A stretch of DNA of 64,000 nt from CAWINX01 sp963837585 (GCA_963837585.1 CAWINX010000004.1:693206-757205), one strand, 5' to 3'. Numbered from the stretch's first letter, positions 1-10,258 are shown. Notes: a model not told the origin generated them from the sequence alone. A program made the numbers and translations.

Positions 1-188
1 GCACCTGCCAGACCCGCAAATTCATCGCCCAGTTCCAGATCGTCGCCACCTTCGACGCCGCCCCGATTCCCGCCGGACAGCCGGCGACGCGACATCCGAC
101 GACCGCGCCGCCACGACGACGCCTTCGACCGACACGACCGGCTCCTCGACCACGACCACGCCCCACCACGACCACCCCGGGAGGCTGA
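1..188 (+). CDS. PilN-like pilus assembly protein, C-terminal end (partial)
   Basis: The gene enters from the left edge and ends at TGA 186-188. The readable residues TCQTRKFIAQFQIVATFDAA resemble the end of the periplasmic-type domain of PilN-family proteins, and the position directly before pilO supports this. The tail becomes Thr/Pro/Ser-rich; a frame excursion between about 95 and 160 gives the more plausible low-complexity Thr tail, so two compensating indels are likely. PilN would pair with PilO in the inner-membrane alignment subcomplex of a type IV pilus. The call rests on a short fragment plus context. Confidence 0.45.
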   Translation, partial: TCQTRKFIAQFQIVATFDAAPIPAGQPATRHPTTAPPRRRLRPTRPAPRPRPRPTTTTPGG

Positions 189-192
189 GGCG

Positions 193-963
193 TTGAGCTC
201 TTCCAACCGCACGATCGTCGCGATCCTGGTGGTGGTGGCGCTGGCCGCAGCGTTCTGGCTCCTCTTCCTCGGTCCGAAGCGCCAGAAGGCCGACGATCTC
301 TCCAGTCAGGTCGAGCAGCTGCGCTCCTCGCTGATCCAGGCGGAGAGCCAGGCGGCCGATGCGGCCCGCGCGCGGCGCAAGTTCCCCGCCGACTACCACC
401 AGCTCGTCACGCTCGGCAAGGCCGTGCCCGGCAGCGACGACACCTCTTCGCTGCTGGTCCAGCTCAACCAGATCGCCGACGACTCCCACGTCAAATTCCA
501 GAGCATCACGCTCCAGACCAGTGCCAGCGGTGGCTCTGACACCACCGCAACCGCCAACACCACACCGGGAACCGCCTCCGCCGCGGCGCTGACGCCGCCG
601 ACCGAGGTCGCCGCCTCGCTGCTGCCGCTGGGGGCGACGGTCGGCTCGGCCGGCCTCGCGGTGATGCCCTACAGCCTCACCTTCAGCGGCAGCTTCTTCA
701 ACATCGCCGACTTCATCCAGGGCGTCGACTCGCTGGTCCACACCGGCCACTCGAACGTGAGGGCGACCGGACGCCTGGTGACGCTCGACGGCTTCGCGCT
801 CACCGGCGCCGCCGACGGCGGCTTCCCCAAGCTCGACGCGAACTTCGCCGTCACCACCTACCTGGTCCCGCCCAGCCAGGGCGTCACCGCCGGAGCCACG
901 CCCACCGCGCCCGCGCCGGCCGACGACCTCGACGACCCCGACTACGAGCGGCGCAAGCGCACG
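193..963 (+). CDS. pilO: PilO-like type IV pilus assembly protein
   Basis: About 257 codons from a TTG start preceded by GGAG at 179-182, five bases after the stop of the pilN-like gene. Residues 8-28 form a single membrane anchor (IVAILVVVALAAAFWLLFLG). Residues about 36-65 form a coiled coil (DDLSSQVEQLRSSLIQAESQ), followed by a Ser/Thr linker and a C-terminal ferredoxin-like region with PYSLTFSGSFFNIADFIQG. This is the PilO layout: short cytoplasmic N-terminus, anchor, coiled coil, then an extracytoplasmic domain that dimerises with PilN. No stop separates it from the next protein; the frame runs on to 1863. I end it at 963 because a new start, a fresh polar N-terminus and a second anchor follow, and an ATGA overlap exists at 964-967 in another frame. 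Confidence 0.7.
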
Positions 964-1863
964 ATGAGCAGGCTCGGCGGACCGGAGATCAAGCTTCCCA
1001 AGGTCAAGGCTCCCGCCTTCCTCGAAGACCTCTACTACGACCTGCGCGAGCGCCACCTGCTGCCGCTGGTCGCCCTGCTCGCCGTCGCGATCGTCGCCGT
1101 GCCGATCGCGCTCGGCAACTCCGGCTCAAATCAGCCGGCCCTCCCGCCGCCGGCCGTGGTGACGCTCGGCACCTCGCACGACGGATCGAAGATCGTCGTC
1201 ACCCACGCCACCCCCGGCCTGCGCGACTACCAGCTTCGCCTCAGCGACCTCCAGGTCAAGAACCCCTTCAAGCAGCAATTCACCAAGAGCCCGCCCCAGA
1301 TCGGCACGCCACCGTCATCGGGCGGCTCGGGTGCCGCCAACTCAACCGCGACGACGCCCACCGGTGGCGGCTCGAGCGGAAGCTCGACCACGCAAGGGAG
1401 CCTTCACCTCTTCTACGTCAGCTACGACATCGACGTGCGGATCGTCTCCACTCCCGCCAAGGGCAGCTCCGCCAAGCCCACCACCACCGTCCGTCGCCAC
1501 CTTCCCGTGCTGACCCAGCTCCCCAGCGCCAACACGCCGGCCGCCCTCTACATGGGGGTCACCACCAACGCCAAGAAGGCGGTGATGCTGGTCTCCTCGA
1601 ACGTCACGGGGGTCTTCGGCGACGCCCACTGCCTGATCGGCGGCGAAACCTGCCAGGTGCTGGAGCTCGCGCCGGGCCTACCGGAAACCTTCGTCTACGG
1701 CGTCAACGGCCGCAGCTTCCGCATCGAGCTGCTGAAGATCCACCGGGTGATCACCAACCACCCCCGCACCGCCTCCTCCGGCGGCAACAAGGGCAGCAGC
1801 GGCAAGAGCGGCGGGGGCACCGTGCGGCGCCCCACCGTTCAGCGCGCGACTCAGGCCAGGTAG
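964..1863 (+). CDS. membrane-anchored pilus-cluster protein of unknown function
   Basis: About 299 codons from ATG 964, in the same frame as pilO but probably a separate gene. It has a cytoplasmic stretch (residues 1-30, MSRLGGPEIKLPKVKAP), one membrane segment at residues 31-51 (LLPLVALLAVAIVAVPIALG), then an extracytoplasmic domain with a Ser/Thr/Gly-rich linker near residues 115-145 and a Lys/Ser/Gly-rich tail. The topology and position after pilN-pilO match PilP-type or fourth-subunit proteins of Gram-positive type IV pilus clusters, but I see no diagnostic motif. The last 13 bases overlap the converging prepilin peptidase gene. Confidence 0.55.
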   Translation: MSRLGGPEIKLPKVKAPAFLEDLYYDLRERHLLPLVALLAVAIVAVPIALGNSGSNQPALPPPAVVTLGTSHDGSKIVVTHATPGLRDYQLRLSDLQVKNPFKQQFTKSPPQIGTPPSSGGSGAANSTATTPTGGGSSGSSTTQGSLHLFYVSYDIDVRIVSTPAKGSSAKPTTTVRRHLPVLTQLPSANTPAALYMGVTTNAKKAVMLVSSNVTGVFGDAHCLIGGETCQVLELAPGLPETFVYGVNGRSFRIELLKIHRVITNHPRTASSGGNKGSSGKSGGGTVRRPTVQRATQAR

Positions 1864-2599
1864 AGGTCGATCAGCCGGCTGCCGGCCAGCATCCCGACCA
1901 CGCCGCCGAGGGCGAGGAAGGGACCGAACGGGATCGCCATCTTGCGCGCCCTGGGCGCCATGGCGGATCAGCAGCGCTCCTCCGACCAGGCTGCCGGCAA
2001 GCAGCGCGACGAGGATCGCCGGGGCGACGGCGCGCCCGAGGAAAAGGCCCATGACCGCGGCCAGCTTCACGTCCCCCAGGCCCATTCCCTTTCGGATAGG
2101 CGAGCGCAACGCAGAAGAAGAGGCCGCCCGCCGCGGCGGCGGCGATCAGCCGCTCCGGCACCCCGGACAGGTCGGTGGGGATCGCGATGCCGAGGCAAAG
2201 GACGGCGCCGACGATCAGGATTTTGTTCGGAATCAGCCGCTGTTCAAGATCGGTGACGGTGACCGCCGCCAGCATCGCGACGAAGACCAGGTCGATCGCG
2301 ATCTCCGCCGCGTCGCCCCAGTGGACCAGCACGACGGCCGCCCACAGGAGTCCCACGGTCAACTCGGTGAGCGGGTAGAGGGACGAGATCCGCTCGCCAC
2401 AGCAGCGCGCCCGGCCACGCAGGAGGACCCACGAGACGACCGGGACGTTGTCGCGGGCGGCGACCGTCGTGCCGCAAGCGGGACACCGCGAGCGCGGCCG
2501 GACGATCGACTCCCCCCGAGGGACCCGGTGAGCGACGACCGTGACGAAGCTGCCGACGATCAGCCCCTCCACGAACGCGACTACGGCCCAGGCTGCCAT
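1851..2599 (-). CDS. pilD: prepilin peptidase (A24 family), frameshifted
   Basis: This is the membrane aspartyl protease that cleaves type IV prepilins after the Gly of the leader and N-methylates the new N-terminus. The N-terminal zinc-binding part has paired cysteines (RCPACGTTVAARDN and, 30 residues later, a second CC pair). The two catalytic aspartates lie in VTVTDLEQRLIPN and GMGLGDVKLAAVMG, the GxGD signature. Several hydrophobic segments complete the fold. The frame changes near 2095 and 1945; read through, the protein ends ...GSRLIDLYLA at 1851. It is the last gene of the minus-strand pilus cluster and would process the pilin encoded at 4175-4638. Confidence 0.85.
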
Positions 2600-2644
2600 T
2601 GGCGGAAGTTCTACCCGAGCGTCCGGCGGCCCGGCGCCGCCGGG

Positions 2645-4031
2645 TTAACGGTGGTGCCGGCGCGGGCGGCCGATCACCTTGAAGCGAAGCTTGGCGCCAC
2701 GCGATTCCCGGTTTCCGACCGCGTCGATCGCCTTGATCCGAACAATGTGGCGCCTTTCTGCGCAGCCGCTTGACCTTCCAGGGCGCGTGGCATGCCCTCC
2801 ACTTGCGGCGGTCGAGCTTGCAGAGGAAAGTCGTCCCGGTCTCATCGGTGATGTCGGTGAAGCGGAAGACCGCAACCTGCCTGCGGGTCTTGAAGCCCGG
2901 GCCGAGCGTGATCCGGGTCCGCGGCGGGGCCGAGTCCTCGGTGTAGACGGCCGGGGTCGGCGAGCAGGCCGACGCGTTGTCGCCCGAGTCGAGCGCGACG
3001 CCGTAGAAGCTGGTGGTGGTGTTGTCGCCGACGCTCGCCTGCAGGCCGCCGCCGGCGAACTGGGCCGCCGAGCCGCCGGCGACCGGGGCGCCGTTGCAGC
3101 CGGCGTTGTCGAAGACCTCGACCGAGGTCGCCCCAGGGGCGCTGCCGGTCAGCATCGGAGCGTTGTCGTTGGCGCGTCCGCCGGGAACGGTGCGGAGCTG
3201 TGGCGCTCCAGGCGGCACCCCTCCACCGCCTCCTCCCCCACCACCGCCGCCCCCTCCGGTATCGGGTGGCGTCACCTCCTCGTAGGTGACCGAGCTGGTC
3301 GAGCAGGTCGACGGGACGCCTTTGTTGAATGCGGCCGCGTAGAAGTCGGTGGTCGAGTTGTCCGGCACCGACACCTCGATCCCGGTGCCGGCAAAGTCCG
3401 AGTCCGTGCCGGAGCCCACCGGAGAGCCGGAGCAGGCCGAGTTTGTGTAGATGCTCACCGTGGTGCCCGGATCGGCGCTGCCGATCACGTGGGGGTTGTT
3501 GTCATCCGCCGGCCCAACCGGGCTGACAGCGGTGACCGTGGGAGGATTGGGTGGGTCCGCCTGTGTGTATGTCAGGCCGGGCGGCCCGGAGCAGAACAGA
3601 TGGATTGCCGGGGTCACTTGGATCGGTCTGGGTCGCGTAGAAGGTCGTGGTCGAGTCGGGCGCAACGGTGACCTGGATGCCGGAGCCCTCCAGCTCGGCG
3701 GAGGTGCCGCTGGCGGCAACCGGGCCCGTGCAGTCTTGAGTCGGTGTAGATCGTGATCGTGAAGCTTGGGTTGTTGGCCTGGGCGACGGGGCCGCTCCCC
3801 ACCGCCGCCGGCACCGCAAGGGTGATGACGCCATCGGCGCTGCCGAAGATGCGCGGCGTGGTCGAGACGTTCGGAGAGGGGGGGTTGGTGCCGGTCAGGG
3901 CCGGCGCCGGAGGCTCGACCGCCCCCGCGGCGGGCGCGAATGCAGCTACGCAGGCGATCGCGCCACACAATGCCAAGACGCAGCGACGCAGGTCACGGCC
4001 GCAATGGGTTGGATGGGCTCGATGGAACCAT
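2645..4031 (-). CDS. secreted protein with three Ig-like repeats, frameshifted
   Basis: An N-terminal signal peptide (RRCVLALCGAIACVAAFAPA) is followed by three similar repeats of about 85 residues. Each contains a block like GSADPGTTVSIYTNSACSG and an ending like DNSTTDFYAAAFN. The repeats are separated by a poly-Gly linker near 3230-3265. The C-terminus (ITLGPGFKTRRQVAVFRFTD, then TTFLCKLDRRKWRAC and VRIKAIDAVGNRES) matches the FxD...TFxCxLD...WxxC...VRAxDxAGN pattern common in actinobacterial cell-surface proteins. Frame changes occur near 3735, 3605 and 2770. The start is uncertain: ATG 4031 needs one indel to join the signal peptide; otherwise a CTG or TTG near 3976-3991 would serve. Its place in the pilus cluster suggests a surface or adhesion role. 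Confidence 0.65.
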
Positions 4032-4096
4032 GCCCAATTTGCTTCGACCCCATTGCAGAGCCATTTGAACCCCAATGCGTCGCAACTGGACGAACG

Positions 4097-4130
4097 CACG
4101 AGGGGCGGGCCAAAAGGCCCGCCCCTCGTG
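4097..4130 (-). terminator. perfect 15-bp hairpin after the pilin gene
   Basis: CACGAGGGGCGGGCC pairs perfectly with its complement across an AAAA loop (4112-4115). It lies just downstream of the pilin stop at 4175 on the minus strand and before the Ig-repeat gene. There is no T-tract, so it may also act as a 3' stabilising stem that sets pilin mRNA above downstream message. Confidence 0.6.
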
Positions 4131-4174
4131 AAACTTCGCGCCTGGTTTGAATCAGGCGATACGACTAGGAGAGA

Positions 4175-4638
4175 TCAGCTCCCCCAGCTGCCACCCGTCG
4201 GGCAGCCGCCCGTTACCGGCGGTGGTGCACGGTGAAGGTCGGCGTCCTGCGATCGCTGCGGCGTGATCGATGGAACGCGTTGCCGCCGGTGGCGGTCGAG
4301 ACGATCGTGTAGCTGCTGGCTGTCGGGGTGGTGCATGGCCACTGACGCCCCGGGAGATCGTCGGCTCGATGGCCTGCCAGGGCGGTGATGTCACAGCTCG
4401 AGTAACTGCCGTTGTTGTCGGTGGCACACGTCTCCATCGCGACCTGCGCGGTGTGAGCGTACTCCTTGGCCTTGGCGTCGTTTGCCTTGCTCTTCTGATT
4501 GAAGAACGCGGGCAGCGCGATCGCGGCCAGGATTCCGAGGATGAGCATGACGACGAGGAGCTCGATCAGCGTGAAGCCGGCCTCGCTGTCACCGTTGAGC
4601 CGGGCGCCAAGTCGTGCCCGGAGATTCTGGAGCAACAT
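4175..4638 (-). CDS. type IV major pilin (prepilin), frameshifted C-terminus
   Basis: ATG 4638 is preceded by TAGGAGGTACCT, a strong ribosome site. The leader MLLQNLRARLGARLNGDSEA is followed by the class III cleavage motif G|FTLIELLVVMLILGILAAI, with Glu at +5 and the hydrophobic alpha-1 helix used in pilus packing. It continues with PAFFNQKSKANDAKAKEYA and a short globular domain. The end is broken by several indels; combining frames gives SSYTIVSTATGGNAF and a Cys-containing tail ending GGSWGS at TGA 4175. About 153 codons, typical of small Gram-positive pilins. PilD processes it and the PilB/PilC machinery assembles it. Confidence 0.85.
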
Positions 4639-4760
4639 AGGTACCTCCTATTGGACCTATCGTTTGCGCCAGAGCCCGGACTTCGCCTTTCGGCACCGAG
4701 GCTGCTGGCAAGTTAGAACTGGCGACTGCACCCGCCTTATCGACGGTCCCCCGCCTCGCT
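4639..4760 (-). promoter_or_regulatory. structured 5' leader of the pilin gene
   Basis: About 120 bases separate the upstream gene stop (4761) from the pilin ATG. On the minus strand the leader holds a small stem GGCG...CGCC near 4720-4740 and a long extended hairpin at 4664-4711. The latter has outer stem TTGCCAG/CTGGCGCAA, middle stem CTCGG/CCGGG and a GCC-GAAA-GGC cap, with asymmetric internal loops. The hairpin ends about 15 bases before the AGGAGG. It does not match the conserved bases of the c-di-GMP-I or other riboswitch classes I know, so no class is assigned. Confidence 0.4.
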
Positions 4761-6019
4761 TTAGGCCCTGAAGGGAGATTCCCGAGGAAGTTCCAAATTT
4801 GGCTTTGGATGGCTAAAAACTCGACGCCTTGAATCCCCAAAAATGGGGATGGAGGAACGTCCAAAGAGCGAAAGGCCGAACGCCAGCGCTGCGACACCCG
4901 CAACCGCCACGTAGACGGCGTTGAAGCTCCTGCGGATCGAGGTAGATGAGCCACTGAGCCGGAACGCGAAGGCGACAGCCACGCCCCACCAGCCCGCGCC
5001 ACGGCAACCCGCGGGTGGCGAACGCATCCCACCCCAACAGGGCAATCAGCAACGGCTCGTGGTAGTAGAGGTTGTCGACCGGATCGAGGGCGCAACGCAA
5101 CAGTGCGAGCAACGCCAGCAGCGCCATTGCATCGGCTCCCGAGATCCCGAACCCCCTCGCCGCAGGGCAAGGGCCAGCGGTATTACGAGCGCCCAGGATG
5201 ACGATCAGTGGATGGGACAGCGCCCCCACCAGTGCCGGCGCCTGCGGCACCTGGCTGGAGAAATGATGCGACCCCACGGTCACCACCCGGGTGCCCAGTC
5301 GCCAATCGAATACCAAACGCTCCACGGCAGGAGAACATTGCCGGTCGACGCCGCGTTGCCCTGAGTGTCGGCGAACGAGCCCGGAGCGGCAATGACTGCC
5401 GGCAGGACGAAGGCAGCGACGATGCCCCCGGCGACAACGGCTGTGCGCAACCGCGTTGCTGGGTTGGGGAGCGCCATCAGAACCGGGAAGGCGGCGATCA
5501 CGCGCCCACTGCTTTGAAGCGACCGCCAGGCCGAGCAGCAGGGCAGCGCGGCGATCTCGGCCCTCAGCGGCGACTGGCCACAGCCCCAACTGCGAGCGCT
5601 GCGGTCAGCAGCTCTTCGGGGTGACCGGTGTTGAAAGCCTCCAGAGTGATCGGGTTGAGCAGGCAGAGCGTCGCGATCAGCAGCTGGGTCAGCCCCGAAG
5701 CTCCGCGCCTGCGAGCGATGCCGGCGAGGTACAGGCCGAGGATCCCGACAGCAAGAAGGCAAGGGAGGGACGCCCATTGGTATTGAGGCAGCCAATCGGC
5801 GCCGGCGATCGCCACAAACGGCGCCTCGACGATCAGCGCAAAGGGACCCATCATCGCCTGTGAGTGCAGGAGAGCCGACAGATGTCCCCGTGCCAATTCC
5901 CGCACCACCGGTCCGGCGTCGGTCGGGAAATCCGCTCCGGGGGAGGTGACCGTGAACGCCAACCAGGCGCTCAGCGCGCCCACCGCGAGGAAGGGTAGGT
6001 AGCGCCTCACAACCGACAT
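4761..6019 (-). CDS. polytopic membrane protein, glycosyltransferase-C-like, frameshifted
   Basis: About 419 codons with roughly ten hydrophobic segments, starting with an N-terminal anchor (YLPFLAVGALSAWLAFTV). Recognisable patches include LLNPITLEAFNTGHPEELL, GLAVASKQWA and DNLYYHEPLLIALLGWDA. These resemble actinobacterial GT-C/DUF2029-like mannosyltransferases, which use polyprenyl-phosphate sugars on the outer face; no catalytic motif is certain. Frame changes occur near 5590, 5500, 5280 and 5000. The gene starts five bases after the pilC stop and ends before the pilin leader, so it is in the pilus operon and could glycosylate pilin. That role is inference. Confidence 0.5.
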
Positions 6020-6023
6020 CGGC

Positions 6024-7271
6024 CTACCGGATCTTGTCGTAGAGGCTGAACAGCGGCAGGTACATCGCGATCACGATGAAGCCGACCATGCCGCCGACGA
6101 AGACGATCATCAGCGGCTCGATCAGCGCGGTCAGCGCCTTCACCTTGGCGTCGACCTCGGCCTCGTAGAAGTCGGCGATCTTGCTCATCATGTTCTCGAG
6201 CTGCCCGGTCTCCTCGCCGACCGAGATCATGTGGCCGACCATCGGCGGGAAGATCGGGTTCTGCTCGATCGGGCCGGCTAGAGAGCCGCCGCGTTTGACC
6301 GACGCGTAGACGTCATCCATCGCCTGCTCGACGACGATGTTGCCCGAGGTCTCACCGGTCAGTTTGATCGCCTGGAGCATCGGCACGCCGGAGGAGACCG
6401 AGCCGGCGAAGGTGCGCGACCAGCGGGCCAGCGCGACCTTCTGGATCACGTCGCCGATTTTGAACGGGATCTTCAATTTGAAGCGGTCCCAGAGCTCGTG
6501 GCCGCGATCGGTCTTCTTCCACCTGAAGAAGCCGACGAAGGCGAGGATCAGGCCGGGGATCAGCAGGAACCAGTAGCCGGTGATCACGTTCGAGGCGTCG
6601 ACGCAGATCTGGGTCGGCAGCGGCAAGGCCGAGCTCACCTCGGGGTTGTCGGCGGAGATCTCTTCGAAGATGCCGACGAAGACCGGGATGATGAAGGCGA
6701 CGATCGCGACCAGCACGACGATCGCGAAGCCGAAGACCAGCGCCGGGTACATCAGCGCCGATTTGACCTGACGCCGCAGCGAGTCGGCTTTCTCGACCTG
6801 GAAGGCGATCCGGTCGAGCGCCTCCTCGAGCCGGCCCGACTGCTCGCCGGAGCGGACCATCGCCCGGAAGAGGCGGTCGAAGACCTTCGGATGGCGCTCC
6901 ATCGCCTGCTCGAGCGAGCTGCCCGCCTCGACGTCGGCGCGCACGCCGGCGACCGCCTCGCGGATCTGCTCGTCCTCGGTCTGCTCCTCGAGCGTGTGCA
7001 GGGTGCGCAGCATCGGCATCCCCGAGGCGACCAGGGTCGCGAACTGGCGCGAGAAGACCGCCAGCTCGCGCATGTCGACGCCCTGCCAGCGCTTGAAGAG
7101 GTCCTCGATGTTGAACGGGTCGCGCTTCTCGGTGACGTCGAGGACGATCAGCCCGCGCTGGCGCAGCTGCTCGGAGACCTGGGCCTTCGATTCGGCCTCG
7201 AGCTCGCCGGCGGAGGCGACGCCGGCGAGGTCCATCGCCCGGAAGGCGAAGGTCGTGGCGGCGGCCGACAT
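6024..7271 (-). CDS. pilC: PilC inner-membrane platform protein
   Basis: 415 residues from ATG 7271, intact. It has the GspF/PilC layout: an N-terminal cytoplasmic domain containing FSRQFATLVASGMPML, a first membrane segment (ALVFGFAIVVLVAIVAFIIP) near the middle, a second domain repeat with FAGSVSSGVPMLQAIKLTGE, and a C-terminal membrane segment (IEPLMIVFVGGMVGFIVIAM). PilC couples the cytoplasmic ATPases PilB/PilT to pilin insertion and removal. The start is chosen because the reconstructed PilT frame stops at 7277, six bases upstream. Confidence 0.93.
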   Translation of the reverse strand: MSAAATTFAFRAMDLAGVASAGELEAESKAQVSEQLRQRGLIVLDVTEKRDPFNIEDLFKRWQGVDMRELAVFSRQFATLVASGMPMLRTLHTLEEQTEDEQIREAVAGVRADVEAGSSLEQAMERHPKVFDRLFRAMVRSGEQSGRLEEALDRIAFQVEKADSLRRQVKSALMYPALVFGFAIVVLVAIVAFIIPVFVGIFEEISADNPEVSSALPLPTQICVDASNVITGYWFLLIPGLILAFVGFFRWKKTDRGHELWDRFKLKIPFKIGDVIQKVALARWSRTFAGSVSSGVPMLQAIKLTGETSGNIVVEQAMDDVYASVKRGGSLAGPIEQNPIFPPMVGHMISVGEETGQLENMMSKIADFYEAEVDAKVKALTALIEPLMIVFVGGMVGFIVIAMYLPLFSLYDKIR

Positions 7272-7276
7272 GCCGC

Positions 7277-8438
7277 CTATGCCGCCGCCGGTGTAGGGAG
7301 AGCGGGCTGGGCCATCGCCGCGCCGTCGATCGCGCCGCGCCGGCTGCTGCATCGGGCATCGGCCCCCGCCGAGCAGCCGGTTCAGCTCCTCGGGCACCGA
7401 GGCGCGCTGTTCGGCGAGCTCGCGGGTGATCCTGCCGCTCGCGCACGAGCCGCGCCAGGTCGGCGTCCATCGTCTGCATCCCGACCGCGCCGGAGGTCTG
7501 CACCGCGGCGTAGATCTGGTGGGTCTTGCCCTCGCGGATCAGGTTGCGGATCGCCGGGGTCGGCATCAGCACCTCGCAGGCGACGACGCGGCCGCGGCCG
7601 TCGGCGGTCGGCAGCAGCTGCTGGGTGACGATCCCCTGCAGGGCGATCGAGAGCTGGGTCCGCACCTGGCCCTGCTGCTCGGGCGGGAAGACGTCGATGA
7701 TCCGGTCGACCGTCTGCGCGGTCGACTGGGTGTGCAGGGTGGCGAAGACGAGGTGGCCGGTCTCGGCCGCGGTCAGCGCGGTCGAGATCGTCTCCAGGTC
7801 CCTCATCTCGCCGACCAGGATCACGTCGGGGTCCTCGCGCAGGGCGGCGCGCAGGCCGAGCGCGAAGTCGGGCGCGTCGGAGCCGATCTCGCGCTGGTTG
7901 ACGATCGAGTGTTTGTGGTGGTGCAGGAACTCGATCGGGTCCTCGATCGTGAGGATGTGGTCCTCGCGCTCGGGGTTGATCACGTCGATCATCGCCGCCA
8001 GGGTCGTCGACTTGCCCGAGCCGGTCGGGCCGGTGACGAGGACGAAGCCGCGCGGTTTGCTGGGTCAGCTCGCGCAGCACCTGCGGCACGCCGAGCGAGT
8101 CGAGCGCCGGGATCTCGCTGCGGCACCAGGCGGAAGGCGGCGCTGACCGAGCCGCGCTGGAAGTAGCAGTTGACGCGGAAGCGGGCGACGCCGGGGATCG
8201 CGTAGGCGAAGTCGAGCTGCTTGTTGTTCTCGAAGCGTTTGCGCTGGTCGTCGTTGAGGATCCCGTAGACGACCTCGCGCGTCTGCTGCGCGTTCAGCCG
8301 CGGGAAGCCCTCCATCGGCTTGATCTTGCCCTTGTCGCGCATCGCCGGCGGGAAGCCGGCGGTGATGTGGACGTCGGAGGCCTCGGCCTCGACCATCGGC
8401 CGCAGCACCTCGGAGAAGTCGAAATCAGGCAGTGACAC
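7277..8438 (-). CDS. pilT: PilT retraction ATPase, frameshifted
   Basis: GTG 8438 is preceded by GAGGAGG. The N-terminal PAS-like part reads SDVHITAGFPPAMRDKGKI; the ATPase core carries Walker A (GPTGSGKST after frame correction near 8055-8115), the Asp box (HILTIEDPIEFLH), Walker B (PDVILVGEMRDLETI) and the His box (GHLVFATLHTQSTAQTVDRI). The C-terminus has the PilT sequence AIRNLIREGKTHQIYAAVQT with the conserved AIRNLIRE retraction motif. Further indels near 7440 and 7320 obscure the tail, which appears to end at 7277. It disassembles pili by powering pilin return to the membrane. It overlaps the pilB stop. Confidence 0.88.
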
Positions 8439-10251
8439 GGAGCACCTCCTCGAGGCTGGTCAGGCCGGCGCGGACCTTGGCGACGCCGTCCTCGCGCAGG
8501 GTCAGCATCCCCTCCTCGCGGGCGACGGCGGCGATCTCGGGCTCGGGCGCGCGGGCGATCGTCATTTCCTTCAGCCGCTCGCTCAGGCTCATCACCGAGT
8601 AGATGCCGACCCGGCCGCGGTAGCCGCTCTGGTTGCAGCGGCCGCAGCCGACCGGCTCGTAGGCCTCGACGTCGGCGCCGACGCGGATGCCGGCCTCGGC
8701 CAGCGCCGCGGCGGGGATGATCGCCGCGCCGCTTGCAGTGCGGGCAGAGCTTGCGCGCCAGCCGCTGGGCGACGACGCAGTCGACCGCGGAGGCGGTGAG
8801 GAAGGTCTCGATCCCCATCTCGCTGAGGCGGGCGATCGCGCCGGGGGCGTCGTTGGTGTGCAGCGTGGTCAGCATCATGTGGCCGGTCAGCGCCGCCTCG
8901 ATCGCGATCCGCGCCGTCTCGGCGTCGCGGATCTCGCCGACCATCACGATGTCGGGGTCGGCGCGGAGGATCGAGCGCAGCCCGGTGGCGAAGTCGAGGC
9001 CGGCCTTGCGGTTGACGTTGATCTGGTTGATGCCGTCGATCCGGTACTCGACCGGGTCCTCGATCGTGATGATCTTCTTCTCGACCTCGTTCAGCTCCTG
9101 CAGCGCCGCGTAGAGCGTCGTCGACTTGCCCGAGCCGGTCGGGCCGGTGACGAGGACGGCGCCGTAGGCGCTGCTGGAAGGCGTCCTCGAAGCGGGCCCG
9201 GGCGGAGCCGTCCATGCCGAGCTCGTCGAGCGTGCGCTGGGCGTTGCTTTCGTCGAGGATGCGGATCGTCGCCCCCTCGCCGCGCTGGGTCGGCAGGGTG
9301 GTGACGCGGAGGTCGATGCGGCGCCCCTCGACCGTGACGCCGACGCGGCCGTCCTGGGGCACCCGCTTCTCGGCGATGTCGAGCTCGCTCATGATCTTCA
9401 GCCGCGAGATCACCGCGCCGATCATCCGCTTCGGCACGTGCGCGGCCTCCTTGAGCACGCCGTCGATCGCGGAAGCGGACCCGCAGCTCGCCCTCTTCGG
9501 GCTCGAGGTGGATGTCGGAGGCCCCCTCCCCCACCGCCTGGGCGAGGATGCTGTAGACGAGCTTGATCACCGGCGCGTCCTCGGCGCTGACCTGCATCTC
9601 GCTGACCGCGGCGAGGCTGTCCTCTTCCTCCGCGGCCGCTGCTCGGCCTCGCTCCTCGATGATCGCCTCGGCGGCGGCGTTCTGCAGCGTGCCGAGGCGC
9701 GAGAGCAGCGCCTCGACGTCCTCCTCGGCGGCGACCGCGATCCGGCAGTCGAGCCCGGTGGCGATCTGGATGTCGTCGACGGCGAGGACGTTGGCCGGGT
9801 CGGCGGCGGCGACCAGCAGCGTCTGCTGGTCGACGTAGCCGACCGGGACCGCCTTGTAGCGGCGCGCCATCGCTGACCGGGAAGAGCGCCGCGGCGGCGA
9901 CGTCGACGTGGTAGACGGACGAGGTCGACGTGGTCGAGCCCGTAGCGCTCGGCGATCGCCCGCGAGAGCTGGTCGCTCGTTGATCGTGCCCTGCTCGAGC
10001 AGCAGCGACTCCGGCGTGCGGCCGGTCGTGCGCGCCGCCTCGATCGCCGTCTGCGACCAGTCTCCGGCGAGGCGTAGCCGAGCTCGACGAGGACGTCGGT
10101 GATGAAGCCCTGCGAGTGCCCGCGGTGCAGCGGCGGGGTCAGCCCGGGGGTGCCGCTCTCCGGCACGTCGCGGCAGCGCCGGCGCGGCCGAAGCGCCCGA
10201 GTCGGGGACCGGGCGCAGGTGGCTCGGGACGTCTGGTCTTCGGTGGCTCAT
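8425..10251 (-). CDS. pilB: PilB/GspE extension ATPase, heavily frameshifted
   Basis: About 609 codons from ATG 10251. The GspE N-terminal domain is visible as SLLLEQGTIN and VGYVDQQTLLVAAADPANVL. The core has SDIHLEPEEGELRVRFR, KRVPQDGRVGVTVEGRRIDL, a Walker A region near 9150, an Asp box near 9060 (IEDPVEYRIDG), Walker B near 8960 (PDIVMVGEIRDAETARI) and the His box GHMMLTTLHTNDAPGAIARL. A tetracysteine zinc motif (LCPHCKR, then CGRCNQSGYRGR) near 8640-8750 is diagnostic for PilB/GspE rather than PilT. It ends TSLEEVLRVTA at 8425. At least six indels break the frame. It powers pilus polymerisation. Confidence 0.85.
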
Positions 10252-10258
10252 CGGCGGC

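Noticed and set aside
4664..4740. c-di-GMP-I riboswitch or tRNA in the pilin leader
   Set aside because: The conserved GGCAAACC and GACGCAAAGCC bases are absent, and no cloverleaf with a proper T-loop can be formed.
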